Shown here: one piece after another, positions 61,099-64,000 of the stretch
Layout of the letters: each line of letters begins with the position of its first letter
Numbering within the stretch: the stretch's first letter is position 1
DNA from: AP-15 sp963702685
GTDB lineage: Bacteria; Pseudomonadota; Alphaproteobacteria; ATCC43930; CGMCC-115725
Reading direction: 5' to 3'
Assembly (NCBI GenBank): GCA_963702685.1
Contig: CAVPDQ010000021.1
Span: forward strand, 62,001-126,000
Length of the DNA: 64,000 nucleotides
The notes under the pieces: generated by a model
What the model saw: the letters and a program-made list of their open reading frames with translations, nothing else
What the model was told of the DNA's origin: nothing
Databases searched by the model: none
Position numbers and translations under genes: made by a program

Positions 61099-61245
61099 CT
61101 GGCTTGGATCGTCGCCCGCCTCGGCGGCTGGAACTGCTACTACAAACCGCCGGGACCAAAGACGATGCGCGCCTGCTGGGACAAGCTCGCCGCGATGACC
61201 GCCGGTTTCCACATCGCAATTCGGCAACACATTGATAATAACTAA
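61099..61245 (+). mobile_element. IS4-family transposase, 3' fragment
   Basis: Joined directly to the IS110 fragment. The frame LAWIVARLGGWNCYYKPPGP, then KTMRACWDKLAAMTAGFHIA and a stop at 61243-61245, matches the extreme C-terminus of IS4-type transposases. Everything upstream of it, including the catalytic DDE residues, is missing. Together the two fragments form a chimeric IS scar. Confidence 0.75.
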
Positions 61246-61261
61246 TTATATGTGTAAATCC

Positions 61262-61430
61262 TGTAGCCTTGGGGGGAGAGGGAGGGACCCGGCGCGAAGC
61301 GCTGGGAGGGTGAGGTGGGAGCTGGCGAGCGCTCTGGCATCCCCCACCCCGGATCAAGTCCGGGGCAGGCTCTCACCCCAACCCTCTCCGCCCCCAGGGG
61401 CAGAGAGGGAGAATTCACGGACGCTCCGGG
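61262..61430. repeat. Palindromic repeat flanking the IS relic, right side
   Basis: Contains gggagggaccc, cccaccccggatcaagtccg and ctctcaccccaaccctctcc, the same motif family as 60744-60868 but partly in inverted order. The remainder of 60724-61520 holds no gene. Confidence 0.6.
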
Positions 61431-61520
61431 GGTGACGAGAACAAGCGATCACACTTGAAAGGATCATGCGATAGCACATTCCCCGGTTTTGGGATTGCAC
61501 CGCGGGCCGCGCGGGCCCGC

Positions 61521-63116
61521 TTATTGCAATTCGGTGAGGCCCATGGCGTCGCCAAAACGGCGGGCGGCTTCGAAGGTGTCGCCGTATTTGCGGTGGCCGG
61601 CCGAGATGTGGGCGCAGGCGAGCAATAGCCGGTCGCGGTTGGCCGACCCGTTGGCCCAGTAATCCTGCAGCAGGCATTGCGGGATTTCCTGGTTGTGCGG
61701 GTCGTTGCCGAACCGTGTGGCCATCAGCGCCAGCCGCTCGACCAACGGCGCGCGGTCGGCGCCACTGTCGAGATAGGCCCGGGTCCAGGCCACGCTCTCG
61801 GTCGGGTCGAGTGCGGTGAGCGCGGCTTCGAGCCGGCCGATGATCTCGGCGCCGGTCAACCGGCCGGCATTGCCCGGGGCGCGGATCGGCTCGGATGTGG
61901 TCCAGCCCATATGCTGCTGGTTCCACGACGCCTGGTTGACCATCGAGCCGGCGACATAGAGCAATTTGATTTGCTGCGGGTGCGCGAAATTGTCGTAGAA
62001 CCAGCCGAGCGTATTGCAATATTCGTAAGTGTGCTGCGGCATCGAAAACGCGTTCGGGCCGACGGTTTCGAGCACGATTTGCGCCGCCGCCAGCTGGATC
62101 GCATCGACGATCTGCCGCGGTGCGGTCCCGGCCAGCAGCAGCTTGCTGATCTTTTCGATATAGGCGGGCTCGTGCTGGCGGATCAGCGCGTCGATCAGGG
62201 CTTCCGAATCGGCCTCGGCGAGCGGCCCTTTATTGGTCAGCAAGGCGCGTTCGCGCTCGGTCGTGCCGCCCTGCGGCACGGCGTGGACCTCGGCACCCTC
62301 GATAAACATCGTGACGACATTGCACGCCATCTCGTAGACCGAATGCCAGCGCGGGCCCACGGCCATGTCGAGGGCGCCGGCGTAGATTGCGTCATGCGCG
62401 TTGTCCCAGCCGACCGCATTGCCGATCTCGACCACCGAGCGGGCGCGATAAGCCTTGTGCCCGGTCGTGTAGGAGCGGTTGTAGAGCATCCGGTCCTGCA
62501 CATCGATCAGCCCGGCAAAGACGAGCTGCGCCAAGACTTCGCGGCGATGCTCCGGCTCTTCCATCAGCCCGAGAAAGGTGCGGTAGGCGTCGATGACCTG
62601 GCCGCGCTCGACCAGGGTCAGCCAGTTGTTGAGGCGCTCGGCGAGCGGGCCGGTTTCGCGCAGCGGCTCCTGGTCGGGCCAATAGACGACCGGCTTTGGC
62701 GGCTCGGCATTCGGCATCTTGTAGCCGCGTGTCGCGTAATGGCCGGGCGCCTTCAGGATCTTCTGGTTCCAGATGTCGAGCCCCGAGGGGATGTACCAGA
62801 TCGTCTGCGCCAACGGCAGCGCCGCCAATTTTTCCGGCAGCATCTTTTGCAGGTTGATCGCCGCCCGCGACGACAACAGGCAATGGTCGTTGTTGACAAA
62901 GTTCGGGAAGCCGTCGTCGATGCGCTGGTGGTATGGCACATGCGTATAGGGCGCATGGATACGCACCGCCTCAGCCATGATCTCGGGCAAGGGCCGGCCG
63001 CGGCGCAGCAATTCGTAATAGACGCGGCTGCCGCCGATTTGGTCGCGTGCGAGCAGCCGCTCCTCGAGATCGCCGTAGAGTCGCCTGGTTTCTTGATCTG
63101 CGGTTGCGGGCGGCAT
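61521..63116 (-). CDS. Unrecognised 531-aa protein
   Basis: No family assigned with confidence. The protein begins DQETRRLYGDLEERLLARDQ and is rich in His, Tyr and Trp in conserved-looking blocks: HAPYTHVPYHQRIDDGFPNF, then LAQTIWYIPSGLDIWNQKIL, LYNRSYTTGHKAYRARS, SMPQHTYEYCNTLGWFYDNF and YVAGSMVNQASWNQQHMGW. Clusters of His and Tyr suggest a metal or flavin-linked oxidoreductase, perhaps distantly like questin oxidase, but this is weak. No signal peptide or membrane helix. ATG 63116 has an AGGATG-type purine stretch upstream. It stands alone; neighbours are the IS relic and the Cys-rich protein. Confidence 0.7.
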   Translation of the reverse strand: MPPATADQETRRLYGDLEERLLARDQIGGSRVYYELLRRGRPLPEIMAEAVRIHAPYTHVPYHQRIDDGFPNFVNNDHCLLSSRAAINLQKMLPEKLAALPLAQTIWYIPSGLDIWNQKILKAPGHYATRGYKMPNAEPPKPVVYWPDQEPLRETGPLAERLNNWLTLVERGQVIDAYRTFLGLMEEPEHRREVLAQLVFAGLIDVQDRMLYNRSYTTGHKAYRARSVVEIGNAVGWDNAHDAIYAGALDMAVGPRWHSVYEMACNVVTMFIEGAEVHAVPQGGTTERERALLTNKGPLAEADSEALIDALIRQHEPAYIEKISKLLLAGTAPRQIVDAIQLAAAQIVLETVGPNAFSMPQHTYEYCNTLGWFYDNFAHPQQIKLLYVAGSMVNQASWNQQHMGWTTSEPIRAPGNAGRLTGAEIIGRLEAALTALDPTESVAWTRAYLDSGADRAPLVERLALMATRFGNDPHNQEIPQCLLQDYWANGSANRDRLLLACAHISAGHRKYGDTFEAARRFGDAMGLTELQ

Positions 63117-63221
63117 CCTGGTCTCGCTCCTCGGCTGCGATCGGGTGGGCGATGCGATTGTAGGCAGCTCGCGCCGCCCGCGGCAACGCCGCTCGTCGCC
63201 GCCCGGCTATGACCCCGCCGG

Positions 63222-64000
63222 CTATGACCCCGCCAGGAAGGTGACCGTCAGGGTCCGGCCGCCGGAGCAGACCCCGGTCGGCTGATATTTGTTCTCGGGC
63301 GGCGTGAACATCGGAAAGAAATAGGCGTTGACGCAGGCCTGGGTGTTGCCGTCGCAGCTGGCGTTGGGATTGCCGCAATGCCGCGGGTATTTTTGGGGGC
63401 CGTAGGTGCTGTCGGCCGGACCCTGGCAGGTGAAGGTCGGGGCCGGCGGATTGCCGCCGCAGCTCAGCTCGACCGGCAGATTGTAGGAGGCGCCGCCGCC
63501 GCTGGCGCATTTGTCCTTGCGCCACAAATCGTCGGTGCAGCCGGTCGGGATCAGGCTGACGTCGTAGGAGACGCAGGTGCCGGGATTGTGCGTCCACTGG
63601 CACTGGTCCGTGGTGTCGAAGGTCGTCTCGATCAGCGTCAGACGGTCGTCCTGGGCACGCACGCAATTCGGATTGGCGAGCGGCGAGGCGCAAAAGCGGC
63701 TGCCGCTGTTGGTGCTGTCGACGGTGCCGGCGCAGGTCGCCCCGGCGGCGATCTTCAGCCCGTTGCCGGTCACGGTGCAGCTGGCCTCGGCATCGTAATG
63801 AACCGCGCCGCCGCCGCTGAAGCCGACAAAAATCGCCTGGGTCCGGCGGTTGACGAATTTGACCGGGCCGATATCCGGCGTGCCGAGCAGCCGCAGCCCG
63901 CAGGACGCCGTCGCGACGGCGCGCAGACCCGCATCGGTGATCGCCTCGGTCAGCCCGGTTTGCGGATTTTTCAAGCGCGGCTCGCCGGTCGCGCCCGAGG
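63222..64000 (-). CDS. Cys-rich protein, thaumatin-like in part (5' end outside window)
   Basis: Frame open to the window edge, so the N-terminus (and any signal peptide) is missing; the first in-frame start-like codon, TTG 63974, is probably internal. The visible part, about 258 aa, has about 15 Cys, many in pairs expected to form disulfides: ASCTVTGNGLKI, NPNCVRAQDDRLTLIET, CQWTHNPGTCVSYDVSLIP, ELSCGGNPPAPTFTCQGP and CGNPNASCDGNTQACVN. The YDVSLIPTGC and YNLPVEL pieces recall thaumatin-fold proteins. An extracellular or periplasmic location is inferred from the cysteines. Function unknown. Confidence 0.65.
   Translation of the reverse strand, partial: SGATGEPRLKNPQTGLTEAITDAGLRAVATASCGLRLLGTPDIGPVKFVNRRTQAIFVGFSGGGAVHYDAEASCTVTGNGLKIAAGATCAGTVDSTNSGSRFCASPLANPNCVRAQDDRLTLIETTFDTTDQCQWTHNPGTCVSYDVSLIPTGCTDDLWRKDKCASGGGASYNLPVELSCGGNPPAPTFTCQGPADSTYGPQKYPRHCGNPNASCDGNTQACVNAYFFPMFTPPENKYQPTGVCSGGRTLTVTFLAGS

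Overview
This window is GC-rich throughout (high 60s percent by eye, not computed). The gene content points to an environmental alphaproteobacterium: a MucR/Ros-type zinc-finger regulator, GTG/TTG starts, many ATGA/GTGA overlaps, aromatic ring-cleavage enzymes, a branched-chain amino acid (Liv) ABC operon, a PEP-CTERM protein, and IS110/IS4 relics. I cannot place it below class. No rRNA, tRNA or CRISPR array was recognised.

Layout. 1-6.1 kb: the 3' part of a molybdenum hydroxylase, glutathione peroxidase, a LysE exporter, a frameshifted PaiB-like gene and a large MscS channel. 6.4-12.9 kb: a decayed or error-rich stretch (truncated GNAT; frameshifted SDR, MmgE/PrpD, luciferase-like oxidoreductase, duplicated barrel protein and secreted protein) around one intact Asp-box protein. 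12.9-28.2 kb: catabolism and transport, with protocatechuate 3,4-dioxygenase (pcaGH), gentisate 1,2-dioxygenase, homogentisate 1,2-dioxygenase, two NIPSNAP proteins, two overlapping amidases, a Sco copper chaperone, an ion transporter, an MFS transporter and a hydroxyquinol-type intradiol dioxygenase. 28.2-33.3 kb: a defence-like island, with a single-chain restriction-modification enzyme and a DUF6883/DUF4926 gene pair. The pair lies between two 82-bp direct repeats derived from the 5' end of a neighbouring hydrolase gene. 33.4-36.3 kb: Hsp20 and Lon. 36.3-40.2 kb: a long surface-type protein with 672-bp internal repeats, divergent from a PEP-CTERM protein. 40.3-47.9 kb: a VOC protein, a frameshifted quinone oxidoreductase, a tiny basic protein, a third amidase, a GT39-like membrane protein, an HpcH/HpaI aldolase and a luciferase-like oxidoreductase. 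48.2-52.1 kb: LysR regulator, coiled-coil protein, amidohydrolase and two Rieske oxygenase subunits, all on one strand. 52.6-60.7 kb: MucR, an amidohydrolase, a P1 peptidase and the Liv transporter operon. 60.7-61.5 kb: repeats and a chimeric IS relic. 61.5-64 kb: an unrecognised 531-aa protein and the 3' part of a Cys-rich protein.

How the genes fit together. Four ring-cleavage systems, a Rieske oxygenase, amidases, aldolase and amidohydrolases suggest use of plant- or soil-derived aromatic and amide compounds. The P1 peptidase next to the Liv transporter suggests peptide or amino-acid scavenging.

Two cautions apply. About a dozen genes carry single isolated frameshifts while staying conserved on both sides. 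These cluster in 3-13 kb, at 19.8 kb, 28-32 kb and 41.5 kb, and none was seen from 42 kb to the IS relic at 60.9 kb; either local indel errors or recent gene decay would explain them. Second, several families of palindromic dispersed repeats fill the intergenic spaces, truncate one gene and split the liv operon. The best candidates for something new are the 82-bp-repeat-bounded DUF6883/DUF4926 cassette and a 34-aa ORF inside the liv operon that looks like an internally deleted second substrate-binding protein.
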